Source: an uncultured Prevotellaceae bacterium (lineage in GTDB: Bacteria; Bacteroidota; Bacteroidia; Bacteroidales; Bacteroidaceae). Taken from it: a DNA stretch of 36,646 nucleotides. The notes beneath the pieces are model-generated. The model was not told the origin of the DNA, did no database searches, and worked only from the letters and a program-made list of their open reading frames with translations. A program made the translations under genes and the position numbers. Of this stretch, positions 24,409-32,000 are shown one piece after another (the stretch's first letter is position 1; every line of letters starts with the position of its first letter). The stretch lies in contig CACXYH010000039.1 in assembly GCA_902771785.1 (NCBI GenBank), forward strand, positions 1-36,646. The letters are read 5' to 3'.

Positions 24409-24465
24409 AGGATAATTATTGGAAGTACCAAATTTCCCTTGAATTATTTGCCTCACAACTCCACG

Positions 24466-24511
24466 CCAGTTCACAGGCTTGATGAGTTAGTTCAGCACAC
24501 CTGTGAACTGG
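24466..24511 (-). repeat. 12-bp perfect inverted repeat after the cupin gene
   Basis: CCAGTTCACAGG (24466-24477) and CCTGTGAACTGG (24500-24511) are perfectly complementary, with a 22-base loop. It lies 13 bp past the stop of the minus-strand cupin gene, but no T-run follows. It could be a factor-dependent terminator or mRNA-end stabiliser. Confidence 0.6.
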
Positions 24512-24523
24512 TTCTGCATGCCT

Positions 24524-25618
24524 TTATTCCAACTTATCGTACCATTCGTCGTCGACGGGTTCGAGCCATTCGTTGCTGGCTCCCTGCTGCACGTCTTTGT
24601 GATAGGTGAGGTGCTGCAGCCACGAGTCGCGGGCGGCGCCGTGCCAGTGCTTCGCCTCGGCGGGTATGGCAATGACGGTGCCGGGCGTCAGGGGCACGGC
24701 GGGCTTGCCCCACTCCTGATACCAGCCGCGGCCGGCCACGCAGATGAGCACCTGCACCTGCTTGTGGTGCACATGCCAATTGTTGCGGCAGCGGGGCTCG
24801 AAGGTGACGTTCATCACGGGGCCCAGGTCGGCCAGGTAGCTCTGGCCGATGAAGTACTGGCCGTAGGGGTTCTTCTCGCCTCGGGGCCAGACGTTGAGGT
24901 AGGCGGGCGCTGCGGCCTCGGCGGGCAGGCCGAAGACGGCGGCCACGGCCTCAGCGCAGCGTGCGGCCTCGGCCTCGCCTACGCGGGCACGGAGCACGGC
25001 GGGCAGCTGCTGCAGCTGCTGCTGGCTGACGCCCATGTTGCGGGCGCCGCTGACGTGGGCCTTGAGCTGCGGCTCGCAGCCGGGCAGGGCTGCAATGGCC
25101 GAGACGGTGACGATTTCGCGCTCGGCAAACGTGAGGTTGTTGCGGGCGAAGATGTCGCCGAAGAGGTGGGCCTTCAGATAGTAGTCGGTCTGCGGGGCGA
25201 AGGTGTAGTTGAAGGGCTGTCCGCCCGTGAGCTGCGTCTGCACCTTCGTGCCTTGCTGCAGGGCGTCGTAGTCGGCGGGCAGGGGGTCGGCCTCGCGGCC
25301 TGCCTCGGTGGTGAGCCCGGCCGCGGCACGCTGGCTTACCACCTGCTGCAGGGCGCCGAGGGCGTTGAGCGAGCGGGGAAAGCCGGTGTAGGCGTAGAGT
25401 TGCGAGAGTGCTTCCTTGGCCTGGCTGAGGGTGAGCCCTTGCTGAAAGCCTTCGTTGAGCGAGCGCTTCAGCGCTTCGAGGTCGCCCTTGGCTTCGTGGG
25501 CGGCGATGGCCGCGAGGGCCTGTTGTTTCTGGGTGAGTTCCATGTTCTGTTGTGCGTAGCTATGTGCGGATGCGAGCAGGCAGAGGGCGGCGAGCATCCA
25601 GCGGTGGTTGGTTTTCAT
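24524..25618 (-). CDS. Carboxymuconolactone decarboxylase-cupin fusion protein, exported
   Basis: 364 residues. The ATG at 25618 gives a clear signal peptide (MLAALCLLASAHSYAQ). Residues about 30-225 hold two helical carboxymuconolactone decarboxylase (CMD)-like segments, the second with FAEREIVTVSAIAALPGCEP and the following LKAHVSGARNMG. Residues about 245-345 form a cupin barrel with metal-ligand motif WHVHHKQVQVLICVAGRG and second motif PGTVIAIPAEAKHWHGA. Such CMD-cupin proteins are often annotated as quinone or peroxide-stress associated, but the reaction is unproven. It overlaps the upstream flavodoxin-like gene by 4 bp (ATGA), so both act in one unit, plausibly a redox function outside the cytoplasm. 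The same frame is open far upstream only because of GC-rich antisense of the neighbour. Confidence 0.9.
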   Translation of the reverse strand: MKTNHRWMLAALCLLASAHSYAQQNMELTQKQQALAAIAAHEAKGDLEALKRSLNEGFQQGLTLSQAKEALSQLYAYTGFPRSLNALGALQQVVSQRAAAGLTTEAGREADPLPADYDALQQGTKVQTQLTGGQPFNYTFAPQTDYYLKAHLFGDIFARNNLTFAEREIVTVSAIAALPGCEPQLKAHVSGARNMGVSQQQLQQLPAVLRARVGEAEAARCAEAVAAVFGLPAEAAAPAYLNVWPRGEKNPYGQYFIGQSYLADLGPVMNVTFEPRCRNNWHVHHKQVQVLICVAGRGWYQEWGKPAVPLTPGTVIAIPAEAKHWHGAARDSWLQHLTYHKDVQQGASNEWLEPVDDEWYDKLE

Positions 25619-26748
25619 TTTCTGGTGCTTGTTTTGATGTGTTTCTTGCCATCTTGGATGTAGATGCCCTTTGCGGCCTGCGGGGCGGGCATGCCGTTGA
25701 GGGCTATGCTGCCGGTGGTGCTGCGGCGGGCGGCTTGGGGCTGCTGCAGGCCGGTGGTGCTGCCGAGCGACAGCACGACGCTGATGTTGCGCTCGCCTGC
25801 CTTCAGGAAGGAGCGCAGCTGGCTCTCGGTGAGGCCGCTGATATGGCCCAGGCGGGTGTAGCTCCAGGAGTTCGACCCGAAGAAGATGCAGATGTTGCTG
25901 CCGTTGTAGAGCACTACGTCGCCGGGCTGGGCGGTGATGTGCTCGTTGCTGGCGGGCAGCGTGAAGCCGAGGGCTCCCCAAATCTCGAAGTCGCCGTTGG
26001 AGCTGAGCGTGAGGCTGAGGGGGCCCTGCTGCAGGCGGGCGGCGAGTTCGCGGGCGGCCTGGGTGTCGGCGAGGGTCATGCTTTGCGCCTGCCCGCCGAT
26101 GGTGATGAAGATTTTCGTCATGGTTGTTGAGGTTTGAAAGTTCTGCGTGGCGAGCCATTGCTCCAGCAGGCTGCTGGTGCGGCTGCGGTTGCTGTTGTTG
26201 ATCCAGAGGGCCTGTCCCGAGGGGGTGGCGTCGGGCGCGAGCCGGCGGAAGTCGGCCTCTACCTGGCTGATGCCGCTGCTGGCGCTCGACACGATGAGCC
26301 CCACGCGCTTGCCTGCCAGCTGCGGGCCGTAGCTGAAGAGGAAGGTCTGCATGGGTGCGGCCATCTGGCTCCACCACAGCGGGGTGACGACGATGATGTT
26401 CTGATAGTCGCTGAGCGAGGTCGACACGGGGTCGATGGCGGGATAGCTTGCGGCATCGTCGGGGGCGGCCTTGATGGCATTGAGCAGCTGCGTGCCCAGG
26501 GCGTAGCCGTTGGCTTCGTACTTCAGTCCTTTCTCGGCGGGCTGAATCTCCAGCAGGTCGGCCTCGATTTGGCTGGTGAGCGTGCTGGCAATGGTGCGGC
26601 AGTTGCCGGTGTAGCTGTAGCAGACCACGAGCGTCTTTCCCATGTTCGTGGGCTGTGCATGGGCTTCTGTGGTCTCGTCGCTGCTGCACGACAGGGCCAG
26701 CAGGCTGGCGAGCGACAGCAGCATCTTGTTGAATAATGTTTTCTTCAT
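25615..26748 (-). CDS. Flavodoxin / cyclophilin-like fusion lipoprotein
   Basis: 377 residues. A signal peptide with lipobox ALSC precedes a flavodoxin-like domain (about 37-205) with FMN phosphate loop YSYTGNCRT and VVTPLWWSQMAAPM. At about 210 an internal Met opens a second domain, TKIFITIGGQAQSMTL through FFGSNSWSYTRLGHISGL, matching the small cyclophilin-like fold family (Cyclophil_like2). In other genomes these two domains are often separate neighbouring genes, so this looks like a fusion. The last 25 residues (IALNGMPAPQAAKGIYIQDG) resemble the C-terminal tails of Bacteroidetes secreted proteins. Probably an envelope flavoprotein oxidoreductase; partner of the CMD-cupin protein. Confidence 0.88.
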   Translation of the reverse strand: MKKTLFNKMLLSLASLLALSCSSDETTEAHAQPTNMGKTLVVCYSYTGNCRTIASTLTSQIEADLLEIQPAEKGLKYEANGYALGTQLLNAIKAAPDDAASYPAIDPVSTSLSDYQNIIVVTPLWWSQMAAPMQTFLFSYGPQLAGKRVGLIVSSASSGISQVEADFRRLAPDATPSGQALWINNSNRSRTSSLLEQWLATQNFQTSTTMTKIFITIGGQAQSMTLADTQAARELAARLQQGPLSLTLSSNGDFEIWGALGFTLPASNEHITAQPGDVVLYNGSNICIFFGSNSWSYTRLGHISGLTESQLRSFLKAGERNISVVLSLGSTTGLQQPQAARRSTTGSIALNGMPAPQAAKGIYIQDGKKHIKTSTRK

Positions 26749-26785
26749 ATTTTGCAGTCTTGCTTTAGTATTAATTATCTGGCTG

Positions 26786-26793
26786 CAAAGTTA
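26786..26793 (-). promoter_or_regulatory. -7 promoter box for the flavodoxin-like operon
   Basis: TAACTTTG on the minus strand, 38 bp upstream of the ATG at 26748, fits TAnnTTTG. Confidence 0.65.
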
Positions 26794-26835
26794 CGGTTTT
26801 TCTGCCAAAGGGCGGTTAACAGAATTACGGATTAA

Positions 26836-26884
26836 ACAACCCTTTTTACGGAAAATGATGCCATCTTGCCGTAAAAAGGGTTGT
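26836..26884. terminator. Perfect 16-bp inverted repeat, probable terminator
   Basis: ACAACCCTTTTTACGG (26836-26851) and its exact complement (26869-26884) enclose a 17-base loop. It lies 15 bp past the stop of the minus-strand gene fragment and 43 bp upstream of the flavodoxin promoter. There is no T-run on either side, so terminator function is inferred from position. Confidence 0.6.
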
Positions 26885-26899
26885 CGCTTCTGTGTGTGT

Positions 26900-27178
26900 T
26901 TAGGGGTTGGCTACCTTGGTGAGCCGTGGGTTCATGATGCGGTCGGCATAGCCCAGGAAGTTGCCGGCATCGATGGAGGCGCGCTCCTGTACGGTGCCGA
27001 TGGTGAGGATGCCGGCGATGTGGGCGGTCTGCTCGTCGCCGTTGCTGTCGTAGTAGGCAATGCCCTCAGCATCGGCAAAGGTGAAGCTGGGCATGAGCGT
27101 GGTGTGGTCGACGACGACGTGCGTGCCTTCAATCAGCAGGTGCTCACCACCGCCTGCTTCTGTCTCGACAACTTCTTC
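26900..27178 (-). pseudogene. 5'-truncated gene end, minus strand
   Basis: An open frame ends at 26900 with IAYYDSNGDEQTAHIAGIL, then TIGTVQERASIDAGNFLGY. It reads like natural protein but has no start codon before 27094 (MPSFTFADAEG) and is open without a start back to about 27215. The frame upstream of 27094 (EEVVETEAGGGEHLLIEGTH) also looks coding. It is probably the C-terminal part of a lost gene. I do not recognise the family. A short genuine gene starting at 27094 cannot be excluded. Confidence 0.4.
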
Positions 27179-27221
27179 GGCACCGCTCCCGATCCTGCCG
27201 CCGTGCGCTCACTGGGCAAGC

Positions 27222-27353
27222 CAGAAGGAGGTAGCAGCCGAGGCCCTCTACGGTGCCGACGGCAAGCAGGCCGACAGCTATCGTCGCGGAGTGACCGTGG
27301 TGAAGCAGACCTATACCGACGGAACAACCAGCACCCGCAAGGTCATCAAGTAA
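27222..27353 (+). pseudogene. 5'-truncated end of a secreted-protein gene, plus strand
   Basis: The last 43 codons (QKEVAAEALYGADGKQAD through the stop at 27353, with RRGVTVVKQTYTDGTT) resemble the C-terminal tail of Bacteroidetes secreted proteins, where a short YxxxGxR-type motif precedes GVNIVxxxYxDGT. Upstream of about 27222 the frame no longer looks like protein and is antisense to the minus-strand fragment. So only the 3' end of the gene survives. A terminator follows 24 bp later. Confidence 0.45.
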
Positions 27354-27376
27354 GCATCTGGTATTATCCAATAAAG

Positions 27377-27420
27377 AAGCAGGAGTCGCAAACGGCCGTT
27401 TTGCAGCTCCTGCTTTCCTT
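27377..27420. terminator. Bidirectional terminator between convergent gene ends
   Basis: AAGCAGGAG (27377-27385) pairs with CTCCTGCTT (27407-27415); inside it GCAAACGG pairs with CCGTTTTGC with one bulge. TTCCTTTTC follows on the plus strand and TCTTTATT on the minus strand. It serves the plus-strand fragment and the HU gene. Confidence 0.8.
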
Positions 27421-27459
27421 TTCAGTCTATATCAGGCCGTTGGCCTCAGCTCCGCCAGC

Positions 27460-27912
27460 CTATCCGTTGTTCTCGCCGTTGCCGTCGTTGTTAGCCGTCT
27501 TGATATAGTTCTCGATGTCGGTCACCTTGCATCCGGCCACCAGGTCCTTCACCCTCTTGCCGCTCTGCTCCAGCTTGTGGGCCTCCGGACGGAAGTTCAC
27601 CTTCAGGTTCTTCACGTAAGTGGCGTCGAACTTCTCCTTCTCCTCAGCCGGCTTGGTTGCCATCAGGATCTTGAATACGCCCAGATAGGGGATGCGCACT
27701 GCCAGCGAGTTCTGCATCAGCTGCTTCATGGTGGGTCCCAGTTCCGAGAGCACTGCCAGGATGTCGGCGCGCTTCACGGTGCAGTTGTCCTGCATCTGAG
27801 CAGCCAGTTCCTCCACTTCCACGGTGCGCAGCGTCACGGCGCGTCCATACCACTTGCCAAACATCTTTGAGTCACGAACGTTGTTTTGATACTTCTTAAA
27901 ATACTGTGCCAT
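27460..27912 (-). CDS. HU-HIG domain DNA-binding protein
   Basis: 150 residues. The HU-like fold of the Bacteroidetes HU-HIG family is recognisable: an N-terminal strand (MAQYFKKYQNNVRDSKMFGKWYGRAV), helices EELAAQMQDNCTVKRADILAVL and a core VRIPYLGVFKI. The C-terminus after about 120 is charged and likely disordered. Such proteins bind DNA non-specifically and shape the nucleoid. Many Prevotella genomes have several copies, often in accessory regions. It has its own promoter 76 bp upstream. Confidence 0.9.
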   Translation of the reverse strand: MAQYFKKYQNNVRDSKMFGKWYGRAVTLRTVEVEELAAQMQDNCTVKRADILAVLSELGPTMKQLMQNSLAVRIPYLGVFKILMATKPAEEKEKFDATYVKNLKVNFRPEAHKLEQSGKRVKDLVAGCKVTDIENYIKTANNDGNGENNG

Positions 27913-27987
27913 AATTTTTTTGTTTTAAATGGGTTAATTACTAAAGTTAATTGTTACTCTTTTGTTTGTCTTTCGCGATTGACGATG

Positions 27988-27995
27988 CAAAGGTA
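27988..27995 (-). promoter_or_regulatory. -7 promoter box for the HU-HIG gene
   Basis: TACCTTTG on the minus strand fits TAnnTTTG; it leaves a leader of about 70 bases before the ATG at 27912. Confidence 0.7.
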
Positions 27996-28032
27996 CAACA
28001 TTTTTCCGCATCCGTCAATACCTTCGTAGGAT

Positions 28033-28085
28033 AGAACGATGTATACAAAAACAAAAGCCACTGAATATCAATGGCTTTTCGTTTT
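28033..28085. repeat. 53-bp direct repeat with hairpin, copy 1
   Basis: It begins AGAACGATGTATAC and includes AAAAGCCAC-TGAATATCA-ATGGCTTTT, an 8-bp stem plus a short inner stem, followed by a T-rich run. It matches 28971-29022 with one indel and one C/T change. The two copies flank the toxin-antitoxin genes. The hairpin can act as a terminator in both directions. Confidence 0.92.
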
Positions 28086-28130
28086 ATAAAAAAATTGGGT
28101 CAGACTGGCAATAATCTGAAAAACTTTTTG

Positions 28131-28138
28131 TACCTTTG
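28131..28138 (+). promoter_or_regulatory. -7 promoter box for the PIN toxin-antitoxin pair
   Basis: TACCTTTG fits TAnnTTTG, 30 bp before the ATG at 28168. Confidence 0.7.
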
Positions 28139-28167
28139 CCGTCGTTAGACCAATAAAACCAAAATTC

Positions 28168-28398
28168 ATGGAACAAGCAACAGGACTGAATGCAGCACAG
28201 ATGGACTTTCTAAGACTCTTAGGACACATCAAGACTGAGGAGGAGCTTGACGAACTTCGTCAGGTGGTTTGCGACTTCTACGCTCGCAAGATAGACGAAG
28301 CCGTCGATAAACTATGGGACGAGGGCAAGTGGGATAACGAGAAAAACGAAGCCATATTGAAGGAGCATCTTCGCACACCATACAAATATGCCAAATAA
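28168..28398 (+). CDS. Antitoxin of a PIN-domain toxin-antitoxin pair
   Basis: 76 residues, acidic and mostly helical (TEEELDELRQVVCDFYARKIDE). The family is common upstream of COG1569 PIN toxins in Bacteroidetes; the C-terminus (LKEHLRTPYKYAK) probably wraps the toxin. No ribbon-helix-helix or AbrB DNA-binding motif is obvious. It overlaps the toxin gene by 11 bp and is first in the pair, as usual for an antitoxin. It has a promoter of its own, and the whole unit is bracketed by 52/53-bp direct repeats. Confidence 0.82.
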   Translation: MEQATGLNAAQMDFLRLLGHIKTEEELDELRQVVCDFYARKIDEAVDKLWDEGKWDNEKNEAILKEHLRTPYKYAK

Positions 28399-28813
28399 AA
28401 AGATTGTACTCGATACTAATGGGCTGATTTCCTCATTGTCGAGACGTGGTCAGTACTACTCAATCTGGCAAAGTTTCCAGCAGGGACGCTACACGCTTTG
28501 TATTTCAAACGAGATATTAGACGAGTACATCGAGATAATAGGTCGGAAAATGACGCCAGAGATTGCAGAAAGCGTTGCCGACTTACTGTTGAAAAGCAAG
28601 AACGTAGAATTGATAAATCCAGAATTCCGTTGGGGACTTATCACTGCTGATCCTGATGATAATAAATTTGTAGATTGCGCCTTTGCCGCTGGAGCCACCT
28701 ATATTGTCTCTGACGATTCACACTTCAAAGTTCTTCGCGACATCACATTCCCTCGGCTGCTGATACTCAGACTAAAAGAATTTTTGGATACATTGCAGAA
28801 AGAGAGCATATAA
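28388..28813 (+). CDS. PIN-domain ribonuclease toxin (COG1569-type)
   Basis: 141 residues, a single PIN domain. The acidic metal-binding residues are visible: D9 in VLDTNGLIS, E42 in SNEILDEY, D96 in DDNKFVDCA and D109/D110 in VSDDSHF. PIN toxins cleave RNA when freed from their antitoxin. The start overlaps the antitoxin end by 11 bp, implying coupled translation. The catalytic set looks complete, so it should be active. Confidence 0.92.
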   Translation: MPNKKIVLDTNGLISSLSRRGQYYSIWQSFQQGRYTLCISNEILDEYIEIIGRKMTPEIAESVADLLLKSKNVELINPEFRWGLITADPDDNKFVDCAFAAGATYIVSDDSHFKVLRDITFPRLLILRLKEFLDTLQKESI

Positions 28814-28836
28814 TAAATAATAAGGTATATACACAT

Positions 28837-28965
28837 CAATCGATTCTCAAAGATGTCACGAGACATGACGACTGTAGTACTCTCGATTCGCATATAGGGC
28901 TTGTTGTCGTACGTATACGGTGCATCCCAATATGACGGTTGTTGGACGCCAATAGATATAATACT
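28837..28965 (-). pseudogene. Remnant of an AlbA_2-type ATP-binding protein gene
   Basis: Minus-strand codons read IISIGVQQPSYWDAPYTYDN then KPYMRIESTTVVMSRDIFEN. This strongly resembles part of the AlbA_2 (Schlafen-like) domain of Bacteroidetes ATP-binding proteins, where a PYxYDxKPYxRxxSTTxxM motif recurs. No start, no further domain and no continuation exist on either side. It touches the second direct repeat. About 43 codons of a family of roughly 400-500 residues. Confidence 0.6.
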
Positions 28966-28970
28966 CTCGC

Positions 28971-29022
28971 AGAACGATGTATAAAAAACAAAAGCCACTG
29001 AATATCAATGGCTTTTTGTTTT
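28971..29022. repeat. 52-bp direct repeat with hairpin, copy 2
   Basis: Matches 28033-28085 except for one missing base and one C/T change. The hairpin with TTTTTGTTTTTT after it terminates the plus-strand toxin transcript. On the minus strand it follows the stop of the large LRR protein by 44 bp. Confidence 0.92.
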
Positions 29023-29066
29023 TTGATGTTTTTCGCTCGTCAAAGAGCTATCAGTTTGGAGAGCTT

Positions 29067-32000
29067 TTAATCTCTAATCTTTACTATCTTTCTCACCATT
29101 CTGCCATCTTTGCACTTTACGTTTACAATATACATGCCATCTGCATATCTTCCAAGGTCAATTGTTATTCTTCCTCTTACATTGGCAGCAGAGTACATAG
29201 TTGCGCCATTCATATTTACAACAGTAATATTCTCGGCTTTCAAGTCTTTCAGGTCAACATGTATTGTAGACGAGGTGACCAAAGGCCAAATCCTGATACC
29301 TGCAATACCCATGCTTTCAATACCTGTGTCGTTTATCAGATACACGAAGGTCGCGATGTCGCTGTCGTCCATGTCGCCTTTCACCGCGATGGCTTTTACT
29401 ATCACGTCTGAATCAATCACAATCGGTGCCTCATACTTTATTCTCTTTGCTTCGTCGCAAGGACAAGAGCCGTCTAAGGTGTAGTAGATAGTAGCGCCCT
29501 CGGTCTCGCAAGTCAGCGTCAATTGTGTTCCGGCATCTACAGACAAACCGCTCGTGATCGATGCTATTGGCGTGGCCACCATATCGTTTTCCATCACTAC
29601 CTTCACCTTCGACTGTGCCTGCATGTCAGTATTGTCGATGGCAAACGTCAGGAATGCGCTTCCAGGCAGTTCTCCGTTCAGAGTCAGCGTGGCCGACCCA
29701 TTCTCGTCGAGCGTTATTTCTTCCTTGTTTGCAGCGGCAATCATTGCCGACGACGAATGTATGCGCAGCGTTTTACCCATGGCAGCCGTCTTTGGCAGCA
29801 CTACCACCAGAATGGTCTTGCTTCCCTGATAAGGGATACTGATGACGCTGTCGGCAACGATTTCCTTGATTTCCGGCTCTATTTCTACTTTCTGCACGAA
29901 GTCGCTAACCATGTTCACGCCGCAGTAGCTTTCCACCTCTTTGTGCACGGTTACGATTACCTCGTCGGTTGTTTCGAAGTTCATTTCAGGTATGAACTTT
30001 ATCTTTGACGCATACACAGCATCGCCACGCGGTTCCTTCTCGGCATTCTCGATGTCGATGCTTCCCTTCACGTCCATTCCGTTTCTTGTGACAGTAACGT
30101 TTGTGGTATTCAGTGTGGCGGGACGCATGTATTTGCTGGTTTCAATGGTGATGCCGCTTTCGTAGCCTCGCATCTGCTTTACTGTTGGCGGAGTGCTCTG
30201 CTTCATGCCGATGTTCACGTCAAGCTGTGGAGGAGGCACGGGCAGCCATTCGCTGTAAGCGGTCTCGTAGCCCTCTTTCTCGTATTTCACCTGCCACATG
30301 CCTTGCGGAACATCCCAGCGATAGAAGCCATCAGCATCAGTCTTCAGCGGGTTCTGCTGCGAGTAGTCCTCGGCGTTCCACATTTCGGCCTCTTCCGTGA
30401 TATCGCCATACATGTCTTCTTTCTGCACTTTCTGGTAGCAAGTAGCTGTCACGCCCTCTAAGCGATTGCTGAGCACGGCTTCGTAGACGTAGCCAGAGGG
30501 GTCAATCTGTGGTGTTGCTCCCTTGCCGGTGAAATCATTCTTGTTGCCATTAGTCTTTTCGTCTCTAGGTTCATCCTTTTTTTCTTCTTTGTCCTTCTCT
30601 TCTTTCTTGCATTTTTTGTAGTTACGCTCAATATCATCAGTTAGTTCATAATATTTATTCATTATAGAACTATATTGCTGTGGTGCCCACGAATGAACAT
30701 TTGTATAGACACTTTTGAAATCTGCAAAAGCAGGATTCAATACACTATCAATAGCATTTACTGCTTGTCCTAAATAAACACCTAAGACATTGCTCATCAT
30801 ATTTACAGTTCTCCGATTGTCACCAGGCATAATTTTCATATATGGTTTCTTCATAAATCTTGTTAACGAAGAAACAACGTTAGCACGTGGAGTGAATTTC
30901 GTGCAATTTAGGATCATTTTAGCTGCTCTTCCACCAGCTAAAGTAAGGGCTATATCATACGCTGCGCTATAAGCTACTTTTCTTTCGTATTCATGGATAT
31001 AATCAAGTAACTTGTTTGTGAATATCATGTATTCCTCTTGGTATGCGTAAATTTGTTCAAAAAATGCACTCATAGTAGGTTCTGACAGTTTAAAAGAGCC
31101 ATCATCACACTTCATTCTCAGCAACACTTGTGTATTAAGGTTAATGTTATCAAAACTGTACCGATAACGATTATACAAGCCGTTCATGTATGACAGGTCA
31201 CTTGGTATATTGAGATATGGAATGGCTTCATTGACTATGCTTCCTAAATTAGCCATACCGTTTATTATATTAACTGTGCTTGGAGCATGACGTCTACTAC
31301 TATGCTTACCTGTCTCCATTGTAATAGTAAAGGCAATGCTATCAGCAAAATCAATAAATGTTGTAGATGTATATGCATCAAGAATCTCAGTATAACTGCA
31401 TAACAGTTTCCCATCTTCATCATATTCAAAATCAAACTGCACCTCATCCATCCGTTTGACTGCTTCTGAGAAATCGAGTTCTTCTATCTTTGTTCTATAA
31501 CCTGTTTCTCCTTCTCCTTTTACATGGAAGTTGACGAATGATTCTCCTTCTTCAATTACGCTGTAGTCATAGTTCTCTTCGGCATATTGTATAACAGCAG
31601 ACCGGCAATTATCTAATATTGTCATTTGGTCATTAAATGATTCCGTATTGTCAATAGAATCATTTTCCAGACGGATGTATTCTACCGCTACATTCTGCGG
31701 CAGTCTGCTACTATTAGAATATTTCGTGGTGGCCACCCACTTGTTCTGCTTGCCGTCGAAAGTTGCGGGCAGGGTGCGAACAGTGCCGTCACTATTTAGC
31801 ACCTTAATGTTTACATTCTTAATCAGGGTACTGTCATTACGGGTGAATTCGGCAAGGAAAGTGAAGTCTGTTCCACTAAAGAAAGGATAAGATGCAGGAG
31901 TTGTCGTACCTTCCAGGAGGTTAAACTCTACAGTCTTATTTTTTTTATACCATCCATTGTAGTATGTCATCGTTACTTTCTGCGGAACTGACAGGTTCTT

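Noticed and set aside
25619-26689. A minus-strand frame open upstream of the CMD-cupin start, giving a 721-residue reading
   Set aside because: The upstream part is an alternate frame of the flavodoxin-like gene, rich in Arg, His and Pro. The ATG at 25618 has a signal peptide and an ATGA overlap.
26642-27508. A 288-codon plus-strand frame spanning the truncated gene ends
   Set aside because: It crosses a promoter, an inverted repeat and antisense sequence, and the translation is low-quality throughout.
28699-28998. A 99-codon minus-strand gene
   Set aside because: Only its first part resembles AlbA_2; the rest is antisense to the PIN toxin. It is listed as a remnant instead.
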